The translations under genes were made by a program, and so were the position numbers. The notes under the pieces are model-generated. The model was given only the letters and a program-made list of their open reading frames with translations. It was not told where the DNA came from and did no database searches. DNA of 64,000 bases. Origin: Xenorhabdus indica. Lineage in GTDB: Bacteria > Pseudomonadota > Gammaproteobacteria > Enterobacterales > Enterobacteriaceae. The stretch covers positions 62,001 through 126,000 of the forward strand of contig NZ_NKHP01000006.1 in the NCBI RefSeq assembly GCF_014467235.1, in the 5' to 3' direction. Positions 7,876 through 17,263 of the stretch are shown here, one piece after another. Every line of letters starts with the position of its first letter. Positions within the stretch are counted from its first letter, which is position 1.

Positions 7876-9831
7876 TTATTTTTTATCAGTCAGATCAATT
7901 TGATAAATGGCAAACCCAACATCATCATTTTTCAGGTATTTCACCGGATATTGAGCCTGTTCTTTAATAAACTTCACGGCCTTTTCTGATGAAGAAGTTT
8001 CAAAGCGGACATCCAGTTTCTTGCCTGTCTTGATTGGCAGGAATGACCAGTTATTTTCCGCCAGTGTTGATACCACACCTTTCTCTTTGGTCATTCTGGA
8101 AATGTAGGCAGCCAGAATAGAGCGGTTTTCATCCGGTGACGCGAATGCAATATGGCCTTCACCTGTTCCTGCAAATTTACCACCGTAACCTCGGTAGTTA
8201 TTGGTGGCTATCAGGAATGTTGCTTTTGGATCAATAAGCTTACCCTGATAAGTAACGTCCTTAATACGGTTCGCATCTTTGTCGATCAATTGGCAATCTG
8301 TGTCGTATTTCGCTGGCTGAGTCAGATCTATCTTATAATTGACACCACTGATGGTATCAAAGTTATAAGTTCGGAAACCCTTCCAGTTCAATAAATCTTG
8401 TGGTTTGGTGGAGTTAGGATCTATCTGGTTATACATGCCGACTGAACATTCCAGCCACTCCACAACATCAGCCCCACTCGCTTTCACCACAACCAACGTG
8501 TTCGGGTAGAGATACAAATCAGCCGCGTTACGGAATGTCAGGTCACCTTTTTCTACTTCCACAAACTCAGCCGGGGCATTTTTACGTCCACCCACCTTGA
8601 ATGGTGCAGCAGCCCCCAGAACGGGCAGATCTGCCAGATCAGGATCACCCTGAATAAAACGCTTGGTATAATCAACTTGAGCATCGTTAACGATCTGAAC
8701 CGTTGGATCACTCTGGATCAGAGCAAGATAACTGTACATATTGGCAGAGGCTTTACCAATGAATTTGCCAACGAAATCACGGGTTCCCTGATTGGCTTCT
8801 TCAATAATCGCGGCCAGTTTGTTATCACTTTCAACCAGTGCTTTCTTATGCGTTTTATCATAGATAGGACGCGCTTCAGCTTTAGCAGATTCCACTTTCC
8901 ATTCACCGCTGCTATTGTTGATAACCATATCAACAACCCCCAAATGGTCTCCCCACTGGCCCGGCATTACGGCAGGAATACCATTGACTGTGCCATTAGC
9001 AACATCAACACCTTTAATACCCTTATACTCCTCGCTTGGGAAAACCCCGTGTGCATGGCCGAACATAATGGCATTAATACCGGGAACTTCACTCAAATAA
9101 TAAATAGAGTTTTCTGCCATCGCTTTATAAGGCTCTTGAGAGAAGCCGGAATGCGGAATAGCAATAATCAGATCAGCACCCGCTTTCTTCATTTCAGGTA
9201 CGAATTTTTTTGCCGTCTCAGTGATATCGTTGACAACGATTTTGCCATCCAGATTGGTTTTATCCCAAATACTGATCTGCGGTGGAACAAAACCGATATA
9301 ACCGATCTTAATTATATGCTCTCTGTCTTCACGATCTTTAACAGGGGTATCAACGATAATATAAGGTGTGAAGTAGTTTTTGCCAGTCTTGGCATCCATA
9401 ATATTGGCGTTAATGTAAGGGAACTTAGCCCCTGCTATCACCTGTTTCAGATAATCCAGCCCAAAGTTAAATTCATGGTTACCGAAGTTACCTACGGTAT
9501 AATCCATTGTGTTCATCAGTTGGTGGGCCGGATGGACTTCACCGTGTTTGAGTCCTTTTGCCACGATGTAATCTGCCATTGGGTTTCCCTGAATCAGGTC
9601 ACCATTATCAACCAGAATTACGTTAGTAGCTTCAGCTTTGGCTGCTTTAATTAAACCCGCAGTACGAACCAGACCAAACTGCTCAGTCGGTTTATCCTTA
9701 AAATAATCGAAATCAATCAGGTTACTGTGAACATCCGATGTTTCCATAACCCGTAAATCAACGGTTGCCGCATTGACATTAAATGCCACCAACATCGCCA
9801 ACGTTGAAATCCTCAAGCCATATTTCAACAT
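7876..9831 (-). CDS. cpdB: 2',3'-cyclic-nucleotide 2'-phosphodiesterase/3'-nucleotidase, periplasmic
   Basis: This 651-residue protein matches E. coli CpdB (647 residues) from end to end. It has a signal peptide (residues about 1-21, cleaved near [12 protein letters not shown]). The N-terminal calcineurin-like metallophosphoesterase domain shows the metal-binding motifs [21 protein letters not shown] and FGHAHGVFP. The C-terminal 5'-nucleotidase domain shows [22 protein letters not shown] and [12 protein letters not shown], which form the nucleobase pocket. It hydrolyses 2',3'-cyclic nucleotides and 3'-nucleotides in the periplasm so that nucleosides can be taken up. GGGAGATAAC before the ATG is the ribosome binding site. 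It is transcribed alone. Confidence 0.95.
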   Translation of the reverse strand: MLKYGLRISTLAMLVAFNVNAATVDLRVMETSDVHSNLIDFDYFKDKPTEQFGLVRTAGLIKAAKAEATNVILVDNGDLIQGNPMADYIVAKGLKHGEVHPAHQLMNTMDYTVGNFGNHEFNFGLDYLKQVIAGAKFPYINANIMDAKTGKNYFTPYIIVDTPVKDREDREHIIKIGYIGFVPPQISIWDKTNLDGKIVVNDITETAKKFVPEMKKAGADLIIAIPHSGFSQEPYKAMAENSIYYLSEVPGINAIMFGHAHGVFPSEEYKGIKGVDVANGTVNGIPAVMPGQWGDHLGVVDMVINNSSGEWKVESAKAEARPIYDKTHKKALVESDNKLAAIIEEANQGTRDFVGKFIGKASANMYSYLALIQSDPTVQIVNDAQVDYTKRFIQGDPDLADLPVLGAAAPFKVGGRKNAPAEFVEVEKGDLTFRNAADLYLYPNTLVVVKASGADVVEWLECSVGMYNQIDPNSTKPQDLLNWKGFRTYNFDTISGVNYKIDLTQPAKYDTDCQLIDKDANRIKDVTYQGKLIDPKATFLIATNNYRGYGGKFAGTGEGHIAFASPDENRSILAAYISRMTKEKGVVSTLAENNWSFLPIKTGKKLDVRFETSSSEKAVKFIKEQAQYPVKYLKNDDVGFAIYQIDLTDKK

Positions 9832-10061
9832 GTTATCTCCCTCTATAGATAAAGTTTCCAGAATGGTTTGTTTCTTATCTCTGTAAACTGGATTGTCGCT
9901 GCGGGCATCATCATATGCCGCTTCAACAAACAGACGAATGTTATTGTACTGATTGTTCTTTTATTTCTGTTATTACCCGTAACATAGAAACAGAATTCGT
10001 TCACAAAATCAGAAAATTAACTTAAATCAGGTTACAACTTAAATCGGGTTACAGATAGATA

Positions 10062-10094
10062 TGCCCTTCATTTTTATTCAAAAAATGAAGGGCA
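10062..10094 (-). terminator. Terminator after mak
   Basis: TGCCCTTCATTTTT and AAAAATGAAGGGCA form a stem of about 14 bp, 17 bp downstream of the mak stop. It is nearly symmetrical and could work on both strands. Confidence 0.7.
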
Positions 10095-10110
10095 AAAATA
10101 GAGGGTATCG

Positions 10111-11019
10111 TTATTTATTAGGCCACAGCCACGCCGCACCACGCACTCCACTGGAATCACCATGCAGCGCTTTTCTAATCGGTGTTACACACTCGCCACC
10201 AAAGACCCACTCACTCACTAAATCCGGCAAGGTCTGATAAAAACGATCAACATTACTCATACCGCCGCCAAGCACAATGACATCAGGATCAAGTAAGTTA
10301 ACAACCTGTGCTAATGCCCGTGCCAGACGCCTTTCATAACGCTGAATAGCCAGTTCCGCAATTTTATCTCCCTGAGCTACAGCCTCCATAATTTCATGGC
10401 CTTTTTTGTGCACGCCACTCAAGCGGAAATAATCCTTCATAAAACCGGTTCCCGATACAAACATTTCGGTACAGCCTGGTTTACCGCAGAAACAACGAAC
10501 TTCTTCCTGATATGCCCGATCTTCGTCATCCATCCACGGTAATGGGTTATGCCCCCACTCTCCAGCCAGACCATTACCACCTGCATGTACCTTGCCATCA
10601 AATGCCAGACCTGAACCACAGCCAGTCCCGATAATAACGGCAAACACCATTGGCATACCTGCTGCTGCACCATCAGTCGCTTCCGAGACAGCCAGACAGT
10701 TTGCATCATTGGCAACCCGTACTTCACGCCCCAGAAAAGCGGAAATGTCTTTGTCCAAAACCTGACCGTTCAGCCAGACCGAATTAGCATTTTTCACTTT
10801 TCCGGTAAAAGGTGAAATCGCTCCCGGAATGCCAATTCCTATTGTACCTTTCTGCCCGGTTGCCTGTTCCGCATCCGCTATCAAACCAGCAATGGCGGCC
10901 AGTGTTTGCTGATAGTCATTGCGGGGAGTATCCACCCGTTTCCGAAACAGTTCTTCACCCTGATCACCCAATGCGATCACTTCAATCTTGGTTCCACCAA
11001 GATCAATACCTATACGCAT
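10111..11019 (-). CDS. mak: Fructokinase, ROK family
   Basis: This 302-residue protein has exactly the length of E. coli Mak (YajF) and aligns throughout. It starts with the phosphate-binding motif [14 protein letters not shown], has [12 protein letters not shown] and [12 protein letters not shown] (ATP and sugar binding), the ROK zinc site EWGHNPLPW with CFCGKPGC, and [19 protein letters not shown] near the C-terminus. It phosphorylates free fructose, and less well other hexoses, with ATP in the cytoplasm. It is divergent from rdgC, as in E. coli. Confidence 0.94.
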   Translation of the reverse strand: MRIGIDLGGTKIEVIALGDQGEELFRKRVDTPRNDYQQTLAAIAGLIADAEQATGQKGTIGIGIPGAISPFTGKVKNANSVWLNGQVLDKDISAFLGREVRVANDANCLAVSEATDGAAAGMPMVFAVIIGTGCGSGLAFDGKVHAGGNGLAGEWGHNPLPWMDDEDRAYQEEVRCFCGKPGCTEMFVSGTGFMKDYFRLSGVHKKGHEIMEAVAQGDKIAELAIQRYERRLARALAQVVNLLDPDVIVLGGGMSNVDRFYQTLPDLVSEWVFGGECVTPIRKALHGDSSGVRGAAWLWPNK

Positions 11020-11297
11020 AGCTTACCTTTTTCTCTGTGGTTTACCGTCAGCCGAATTTTTTTCAGGCTATTGAATCGTGTTGTCGTAAGATCATTGCCT
11101 GAGCAGCACTAACAATCAAGAACTATAACGTCACTTTGTTTTAGGAAATGGGCGTTTTAGATAATGAATGAAATTCCAGAAAGGAAATAGATGAAGTTCT
11201 AGGGCTTCGCCGCATGATTCGTTATCATGCGCAACTATGCTTTTCAAATAACGTTTCATATGACATTTGTCATAATGCACAAATATGGGGTAACCGC

Positions 11298-12209
11298 ATG
11301 TTATGGTTCAAAAATTTAATAATTTACCGTTTAAACCGAGAAATTTCACTTTCTGCGGATGAACTGGAAAAACAATTAAGCCCATTGGCATTCACCCCAT
11401 GCGGCAGTCAGGACATGATGAAAACGGGTTGGGTTCCACCAATGGGCGCTCATGGTGAAGCATTAACTCATGCTGCCGGTAATCAGATCTTGATTTGTGC
11501 ACGCAAGGAAGAAAAAATGCTGCCTTCTCCGGTCATTAAACAGGAACTACAAACCAAAATCGCCCGTCTGGAAGGAGAACAACATCGGAAACTGAAAAAA
11601 ACCGAGAAAGATTCACTGAAAGACGAAGTGATCCACACCTTATTACCAAGAGCATTTAGCCGTTTCAGCCAGACTTATATCTGGATAGATACCGTTAACA
11701 ATCTGATTATTGTTGATTCAGCCAGTGCTAAACGTGCCGAAGATAATCTGGCGTTATTAAGAAAAACACTTGGCTCATTGCCTGTTGTTCCCTTGACGTT
11801 CAAAGATCCCATTGAGCTGACATTAACTGAGTGGGTACGTTCGGGTAATTTGCCTGCCGGTTATGCTCTGATGGATGAAGCTGAATTAAAAGCTATTCTG
11901 GAAGAAGGCGGGGTTATTCGCTGCAAGAAACAAGAGTTAGTGTCTGACGAAATCGCGGCACACATTGAGTCTGGGAAATATGTCACCAAACTGGCACTGG
12001 ACTGGGAAGAGCGTATTCAATTCATGTTGTCAGATGATGGCTCTTACAAACGTATTAAATTCAGTGAAACATTGCGTGAACAAAATGATGATATTGATCG
12101 CGAAGATGTTGCTCAACGATTCGATGCGGATTTCACGCTGATGACTGGTGAATTAAGTGCACTGATAAAGAATACCATTGATGCGCTAGGTGGTGAGGCT
12201 GAAAGATAA
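11298..12209 (+). CDS. rdgC: Recombination-associated protein RdgC
   Basis: RdgC is a ring-forming double-strand DNA-binding protein that limits RecA-dependent recombination; it associates with the nucleoid. The protein from ATG 11298 ([18 protein letters not shown]) is 303 residues, the same as E. coli RdgC. Conserved blocks include [51 protein letters not shown] and [13 protein letters not shown]. The frame is open upstream to 11214, but the extra 28 codons do not match the family and GGGGTAACC just before 11298 is a suitable ribosome binding site. Divergent from mak. Confidence 0.95.
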   Translation: MLWFKNLIIYRLNREISLSADELEKQLSPLAFTPCGSQDMMKTGWVPPMGAHGEALTHAAGNQILICARKEEKMLPSPVIKQELQTKIARLEGEQHRKLKKTEKDSLKDEVIHTLLPRAFSRFSQTYIWIDTVNNLIIVDSASAKRAEDNLALLRKTLGSLPVVPLTFKDPIELTLTEWVRSGNLPAGYALMDEAELKAILEEGGVIRCKKQELVSDEIAAHIESGKYVTKLALDWEERIQFMLSDDGSYKRIKFSETLREQNDDIDREDVAQRFDADFTLMTGELSALIKNTIDALGGEAER

Positions 12210-12285
12210 TTTCTTATCTACCTAATAGATTTCAAAAAGCAACTAACAACACTGTGGTTTGATATAAACAAGATATAAAAAGAAT

Positions 12286-12316
12286 ACGGCCTCAATGGTA
12301 TTTCCATTAAGGCCGT
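12286..12316. terminator. Hairpin between rdgC and the porin gene
   Basis: ACGGCCTCAATGG and CCATTAAGGCCGT pair with one mismatch between the convergent rdgC and porin genes. The following T-content is modest (TGTTGTGG). Confidence 0.6.
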
Positions 12317-12376
12317 TGTTGTGGCTGTTATTACTTTACACAAATCGTTACTTTACAAAAATGTTACTGCACACAA

Positions 12377-13528
12377 TTAAAAACGGTATATGACGCCAAC
12401 ACCCATGACATTATCTGTTTTAATCTTAGTTGTTTTAGTAAAGTCATTATTTTTCAGCAAGTTGATCTTGTATTCAGCATAAGTACCCATATTTTTATTA
12501 AAATTATAAGACGCGCCGATAGAGATATACTTCACCAGATCTTCAGATCCTTTGGTTCTCAATAAATTGTTCTCGCCCAAATCGTTGCCTAAGTCTTTGC
12601 CTCTGGAATAGACATAACCAATAGACGGACGCAAGCCAAAATCAAACAGATATTGCGCCGTTAACTCAATGTTTTCCGTTTTATTCGCAAACATCACATG
12701 ATTATCTACAGCGCTGCCGAATCGGGTCAAATTACGAGCCTGACCATACATCGCTGCCAGATAGACATTATTTCTATCGTACTTAGCTGATACCAACCAT
12801 GCTTCGGCTTTGTTGCCTTTCGCCAGTACCTTAGCTGATTCCGTGCCCTGTTTTTGTGCCTGAGTACGATTAGAATTGCCATAAGAAGCTGCAACAGTCA
12901 CACCATTACCAAAATCGTAAGAGCTGGAAAGGCCAAAACCATCACCATTCTGCCGCATAACATCATCGCGGGCATTTTTAGTGCCACCATCATTTTTGGC
13001 CTGATATTGCAGGGCAAAATTCCACCCGTTCACCAGGCCAAAAAAGTCAGTATTACGATAAGTTAATAACCCTGTCGAACGCCCCATCATAAAATTATCA
13101 GTTGCAGCCATGCTGTCGCCACCAAAAACGGGAAGCATATCTGTAAACGTGTTGACATCATATACCACGCCGAAGTTACGACCATAATCAAGAGAGCCAT
13201 AATGACCCAGTTTAAGGCCGACAAAAGCCAGACGTGTTCTTGCAAATTTGCTGCTTTCAACTTCAGTGCTGTTGGCACCCAGATTAAATTCCCAGCGCCC
13301 GAATCCTGAAATTGTGTCTGTAAGTTGGGTTGTTCCTCTCACACCGATACGCCCGCTGGAGTTATCACCCGCTTCTTTGCTCTTTGACTTAGCAAAATAG
13401 TGTTGAGCTTCAGCTTTTCCATATAAATCAATTTTATTACCATCCTTATTATAAACTTCGGCCGCATTTGCAGCCCCAGCGATAAGGAAAACCGGAATCG
13501 CCATTGCTATTACGTTGTGTTTTATCAT
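12377..13528 (-). CDS. General outer-membrane porin, OmpF/OmpC type
   Basis: A trimeric 16-strand porin of the enterobacterial OmpF/OmpC family, similar to OpnP of Xenorhabdus. I choose the ATG at 13528 (383 residues) because AGGA lies 8 nt upstream; the GTG at 13543 sits too close to it. The signal peptide MIKHNVIAMAIPVFLIAGAANA is followed by AEVYNKDGNKIDLYGKAE, the usual mature start. FARTRLAFVGLKLGHYGSLDYGRN and the L3 constriction region (TFTDMLPVFGGD) are present, and the last residue is Phe (GVGVIYRF), as needed for BAM assembly. The 518-bp upstream region has GTTAC-type AT-rich repeats near 13630-13672 that could be OmpR sites, and a perfect CRP consensus at 13729. Confidence 0.93.
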   Translation of the reverse strand: MIKHNVIAMAIPVFLIAGAANAAEVYNKDGNKIDLYGKAEAQHYFAKSKSKEAGDNSSGRIGVRGTTQLTDTISGFGRWEFNLGANSTEVESSKFARTRLAFVGLKLGHYGSLDYGRNFGVVYDVNTFTDMLPVFGGDSMAATDNFMMGRSTGLLTYRNTDFFGLVNGWNFALQYQAKNDGGTKNARDDVMRQNGDGFGLSSSYDFGNGVTVAASYGNSNRTQAQKQGTESAKVLAKGNKAEAWLVSAKYDRNNVYLAAMYGQARNLTRFGSAVDNHVMFANKTENIELTAQYLFDFGLRPSIGYVYSRGKDLGNDLGENNLLRTKGSEDLVKYISIGASYNFNKNMGTYAEYKINLLKNNDFTKTTKIKTDNVMGVGVIYRF

Positions 13529-13728
13529 TATTATGGTCCTCACTAGTGTTGTTATTACCTTTTGTCACCTACCTTTTCCACCGACAGGAAATACATTTCT
13601 AAGAAATAGTTAGGCGGATTAACATTTAGCAACTTTTGTTACTTTATGGTTAATTTTGTAACCAACAATAGCGATACTAAGATCCAAATTAACGTTTTGC
13701 TAACAAAATTTAACCAAAAGTGCTGCCC

Positions 13729-13744
13729 TGTGAGACAGATCACA
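13729..13744. promoter_or_regulatory. CRP-cAMP binding site (perfect consensus core)
   Basis: TGTGAGACAGATCACA matches the TGTGA-N6-TCACA consensus exactly. It lies about 200 bp upstream of the porin start and 300 bp upstream of the tetR start, so either or both may be under catabolite control. Confidence 0.65.
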
Positions 13745-13942
13745 TAGTAAGCATATTTTCAATAATTGAATAACATCAATTATGTTTATTAGTTATTAAA
13801 AACAGTAAGTTATAAATAATAAGAGAGTTGATGAAAAATAAAAGAAGTGTTCTAAGCAGCATTTTTCACTGCTAATTACCATAGATGATGTGACAATTAT
13901 TTATTGTAAATATTGACAAGTGACTGTAAGTTCTGTATTTGG

Positions 13943-13962
13943 TGGAAATTGATAAATTTCCA
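13943..13962. promoter_or_regulatory. Palindrome, probable TetR-family operator
   Basis: TGGAAATTGATAAATTTCCA has perfect 8-bp arms around GATA. It lies just downstream of a possible -10 box and about 85 bp before the tetR gene start, the usual arrangement for autorepression by a TetR regulator. Binding by the 14047-14685 product is inferred. Confidence 0.6.
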
Positions 13963-14046
13963 TTTATTTCAAGTAAACATTTCTTCCTTTTAATGGAATA
14001 AAGCCAATGCGGTACATTAAATATCGACAACTTATAAGGTGCTAAA

Positions 14047-14685
14047 ATGGCAGAAAATCATCCACGCCCACGAGGTCGCCCGTCAATTCCCGAACAAGAA
14101 ATACGTGAGAAAATCCATGATATTACTCTTTCTCTACTGTTAAATCAGGGCTATAGCACAGCCACCATGGATGTTATTGCCCAAAAAGCAAAAATCGCCA
14201 AAAAGACACTCTACCGTTTCGTTAAAAATAGAGAAGATTTGATTGAACAAGTTATATTAAAGTGGACAGATAACACAGTCCTTCCTCTGACTAAAGATGC
14301 CAATAATTACCAACAAGTTATAATTTCATTAGGGAATTATTTGATGGGGATCGCTGAAAAATCCTTATCTAAAGATGCAGTCGGATTATTTAAATTATTA
14401 CAGTCTGATTTTCCTCATCGGGATACCTTCTTAGGAAAATATCAACAAGGCGGTATTGAAAAAAACAAAATTATTTTAGCAAATTGGCTAGAACAGCAAT
14501 ATAAACAAGGATTATTAAAAGAATTTAATTATAAAATATTCAGTGAGTTGGCTATCTCTATGGTGATTGCAGAGCCGCTCAGACAAATGGTACTGGGGCA
14601 AACACCACCTTTACCAGAAACTGATATTTCCCACCGAATTACAGCAATAATAAATTTACTTAAGTCTGGATTACCTGAGAAATAA
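14047..14685 (+). CDS. TetR/AcrR family transcriptional regulator
   Basis: This 212-residue protein has a TetR N-terminal helix-turn-helix: RGRPSIPEQEIREKIHDIT, then LLLNQGYSTATMDVIAQKAKIAKKTLYRFVKNREDLIEQVI (residues about 30-70). The rest is an all-helical ligand-binding domain with no clear ligand signature. The closest neighbour is the divergent porin 500 bp away, and the licR-like gene converges from the other side, so its target is not obvious. The 20-bp palindrome at 13943 is a likely autogenous operator. RBS is AAGGTG about 6 nt before the ATG. A good terminator follows. Confidence 0.88.
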   Translation: MAENHPRPRGRPSIPEQEIREKIHDITLSLLLNQGYSTATMDVIAQKAKIAKKTLYRFVKNREDLIEQVILKWTDNTVLPLTKDANNYQQVIISLGNYLMGIAEKSLSKDAVGLFKLLQSDFPHRDTFLGKYQQGGIEKNKIILANWLEQQYKQGLLKEFNYKIFSELAISMVIAEPLRQMVLGQTPPLPETDISHRITAIINLLKSGLPEK

Positions 14686-14706
14686 GAATTTTTCTCACAG
14701 CAATAC

Positions 14707-14752
14707 ATAAGGCGTTGAGTTCATGATAATCACTCATCGCCTTATTTTTATT
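14707..14752 (+). terminator. Terminator after the tetR gene
   Basis: ATAAGGCG(T)TGAGT and ACTCATCGCCTTAT pair and are followed by TTTTATTTA. It lies 22 bp after the stop codon. Confidence 0.85.
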
Positions 14753-14771
14753 TACAATAGACAATCAAATT

Positions 14772-16694
14772 TTAAGCATTATCATCTATAACTTGATATT
14801 TATTTGCTCCGATCAACATCTGCCGAAAGCGTTCAAAACAAGTTATTTTATGCAGTTGATTAATAATCTTATCATGGCTAAAGATATCTAATAACGCATC
14901 ATAACACTCTGCAAAACATACCTTATCTATTCTGTTTATTGCTATTAAAAAAATAACATGCACACGTTCATCTTTCCCCCAACGTATCCCTTTTGGACTG
15001 ATAACAACAGCAACACCCGTTTTTATCGCATCCATCTTTACTGAATGAGGTAATGCCAGAATGCCAAAAGCCGTTGAGGAAGCACTTTCACGCTGATAAA
15101 CATATCTGGCAAAATCAGATTCAACATAGCCTTTGGCAAACATTGTCTGACAAAGATCATCAATAAGTGCATCTCTGTGCTGAAAGCCAGGTTCAAACCA
15201 AAACAGACCTTGTTCAAAAAATAGATCAAAATTACGTTGTAGCGTCCTCTTCTTCCGGTTTGCATTAGCAATATCAATTTTTCTAATCAACTGTGTGCGC
15301 TTATTCCGTAATTGGAAAGGAGAAATACACACTGTTTCATAATTATGGCTGGCAGGAAGATTTATTGTTGTAATCAATAATTCGAATTCCAGAGTCTGCA
15401 ATTCAAAAGGCTGCGAAATCCTCTTAATCACACTTATTTCATTACCAAAATCACACAATAATTGATGATGGATTTTATTCTCAATTCCCCGATAGCCGGG
15501 GCATAAAAGCACTGCCCGTACTTTATTATCATGATTTTTTTGCCGTTCAAATTCAGCACCAACATGCAGGGCAATAAAAGAAATCTCATCTTCATTTAGT
15601 TTCTTACCTAAAAATTCATTTAATTGTAAAGAGATAAAAACAGCGATATCAAAAATTATGCGACACTCCTTTTTTATTACCTCCAGCATAGGGTTTTTAG
15701 TATAAATATTATATTCCAATCGTGTTTTCAGCCCTGATATATGCAGAGAAAATAATGAGACAAAATCATCTGTTCCAAAATCAATCAGATAGTGTTCCTG
15801 TACAGATTCAGTAATTTTTTTTGTAAATTGGTATAAACTTGCATCCACTAAATCAATTGATTCACTATTTTTAGTATGGTTAGAACTGATGTTGACTTTC
15901 AACAAAGTATAACAGGCATTCCTTTCATTTTCTGATATTGAAACATTAAATTTATGTTGCAGATTATCACATAACTCATTAGTTATAGAGTGTAATTTAT
16001 TATTCCCGAAAAAAGTTAGCTGAGTATCTAAACACTTATCATGCTTTAACCGATTTATCAGTATTAGAAAATGCAAAACAAGATTGGTATAAGAGAAATC
16101 ATAAACAGAATAGCCCCATTTATAAAATATTCCCTTAATAAGATTGGATACCATTTCTATCTGTTGAGTGCCAAATATGGTTTCCAATGTTTTTAATTCA
16201 TTGAAACGATAATCTGTTTGTTCGATAATAGTATAGTAAATCAATTCTCTTATTTTTTGTTCTGCCCCCAAAATTTCAATATGATTATTCCTGCATAAAA
16301 ATCTGACATTAAATTTTTCAAATGAACTATTCATTTTATATATCAATGATTTTAACGTTGAGTCACTGACATACAAATCAGCACTGAGATCATAAATATT
16401 ATTACTTTTCTTAAATAACAGAATGGACTTAATCAAAAAACAGGCCCTTTCCTGGTAAGTTTTCGGCTGACCATTGGGTTGTTGGTGTAATTTTATATTT
16501 TTATCAGGTGATAACGAATATCCTGTTCGACCAGAAAGAATAATTTTCTCGCCATAGGATTCATTAATTTCCGCTACATAATTTTTCACCGTTCTAATGG
16601 AGACGTTTAAGATCTGAGATAATTTTATTGCCAACGTCGGGGTATTTTTATTCAGTAAATAGTCCAATAATTCTTTCTGCTTAGGTCTTAGCAT
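14772..16694 (-). CDS. PTS-regulated transcriptional activator, LicR/MtlR type (BglG family)
   Basis: This 640-residue protein has the multi-domain build of LicR-type regulators. The N-terminal helix-turn-helix covers residues about 1-60 (LLNKNTPTLAIKLSQILNVSIRTVKNYVAEIN), followed by two PTS regulation domains (about 180-400). Then comes an EIIB-like domain with VRAVLLCPGYRGI (cysteine present) and a C-terminal EIIA-like domain with ILALPHSVK (candidate phospho-histidine). Such activators respond to phosphorylation by HPr and by their cognate EIIB. It is divergent from the PTS operon starting at 16877, which it most likely controls. The 182-bp intergenic region is very AT-rich; I see no certain operator. 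Confidence 0.88.
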   Translation of the reverse strand: MLRPKQKELLDYLLNKNTPTLAIKLSQILNVSIRTVKNYVAEINESYGEKIILSGRTGYSLSPDKNIKLHQQPNGQPKTYQERACFLIKSILLFKKSNNIYDLSADLYVSDSTLKSLIYKMNSSFEKFNVRFLCRNNHIEILGAEQKIRELIYYTIIEQTDYRFNELKTLETIFGTQQIEMVSNLIKGIFYKWGYSVYDFSYTNLVLHFLILINRLKHDKCLDTQLTFFGNNKLHSITNELCDNLQHKFNVSISENERNACYTLLKVNISSNHTKNSESIDLVDASLYQFTKKITESVQEHYLIDFGTDDFVSLFSLHISGLKTRLEYNIYTKNPMLEVIKKECRIIFDIAVFISLQLNEFLGKKLNEDEISFIALHVGAEFERQKNHDNKVRAVLLCPGYRGIENKIHHQLLCDFGNEISVIKRISQPFELQTLEFELLITTINLPASHNYETVCISPFQLRNKRTQLIRKIDIANANRKKRTLQRNFDLFFEQGLFWFEPGFQHRDALIDDLCQTMFAKGYVESDFARYVYQRESASSTAFGILALPHSVKMDAIKTGVAVVISPKGIRWGKDERVHVIFLIAINRIDKVCFAECYDALLDIFSHDKIINQLHKITCFERFRQMLIGANKYQVIDDNA

Positions 16695-16876
16695 TATAAC
16701 CCCCTGTTAAATGAATAAATAACACCTTAAATTTACTGAGATGATCGATTTAGAAAAATATAATTTTGCCCTCTTAAAGTGAAAACACATAATTGAATAT
16801 AAAATCAAAATTCAAGATAGTAGTTTATATGTCAAAAAACAAAAATCAATTAGCAGCAAAATAATAAGGAATTCAT

Positions 16877-17191
16877 ATGAAAAATATTTTTATTATGTTG
16901 TGTTGTGGAGCAGGCATTTCCAGTGGAATGTTAGCAACAAAAACCAGAAATGCCGCCAGACAAAAAGGTGTATCAGTTACCGTCGAAGCCAGAAGTGAAA
17001 GCGAGGTAGCAGAATACTTTTCAGTTATCGATATCCTGTTTCTTGGCCCTCATTATGCTTCGCAAAAAGATGAGTTCCAAAAACATGCTGATATTTACAA
17101 TATTCCTGTGCTTGTCGTACCCCAAAATATTTATGGAAAATTAGACGGAGAAGCATTACTGGAATTAGCCATAAACACATTAAATCATTAA
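16877..17191 (+). CDS. PTS lactose/cellobiose-type EIIB
   Basis: This 104-residue stand-alone EIIB belongs to the lactose/chitobiose family. The phosphocysteine loop MLCCGAGISSGMLATK aligns with ChbB, so C10 is the likely acceptor. The C-terminal part has FLGPHYASQKDEF, also typical. It passes phosphate from EIIA (18536) to the sugar during uptake by EIIC (17264). It is the first gene of a six-gene operon divergent from the licR-like regulator. AAGGAA lies 7 nt before the ATG. Confidence 0.9.
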   Translation: MKNIFIMLCCGAGISSGMLATKTRNAARQKGVSVTVEARSESEVAEYFSVIDILFLGPHYASQKDEFQKHADIYNIPVLVVPQNIYGKLDGEALLELAINTLNH

Positions 17192-17263
17192 TTTTACTCT
17201 TTACAACACCAGGGATTTCACTTACTCAGAATAGACAAAGACAATAATAAAGAGAGATGCAAA

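Larger units (their letters stand above)
13529..14046. other. Intergenic region between the porin and tetR genes
   Basis: This 518-bp AT-rich divergent region holds no convincing gene. It contains porin-proximal repeats of the GTTAC/GTAAC type (13630-13672), the CRP-like site at 13729-13744, a TTGACA at 13913-13918 that could be a -35 box for tetR with a weak -10 (TATTTG) 17 bp later, and the palindrome at 13943-13962. Confidence 0.7.

Noticed and set aside
8677-9654. A 325-codon plus-strand reading frame opposite cpdB
   Set aside because: It is entirely antisense to the well-conserved cpdB gene, has no family similarity I can see and no ribosome binding site; it is a shadow of cpdB codon use.
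13765-13771. ATTGAAT in the porin/tetR region as a further copy of the shared operator
   Set aside because: The left half at 6-bp spacing reads CATATTT; the nearby TCAAT has the wrong spacing.
16792-16798. ATTGAAT before the LicR-regulated PTS operon as a seventh copy of the shared operator
   Set aside because: The left half at the right spacing reads GTGAAAA, which does not match ATTCAAT.
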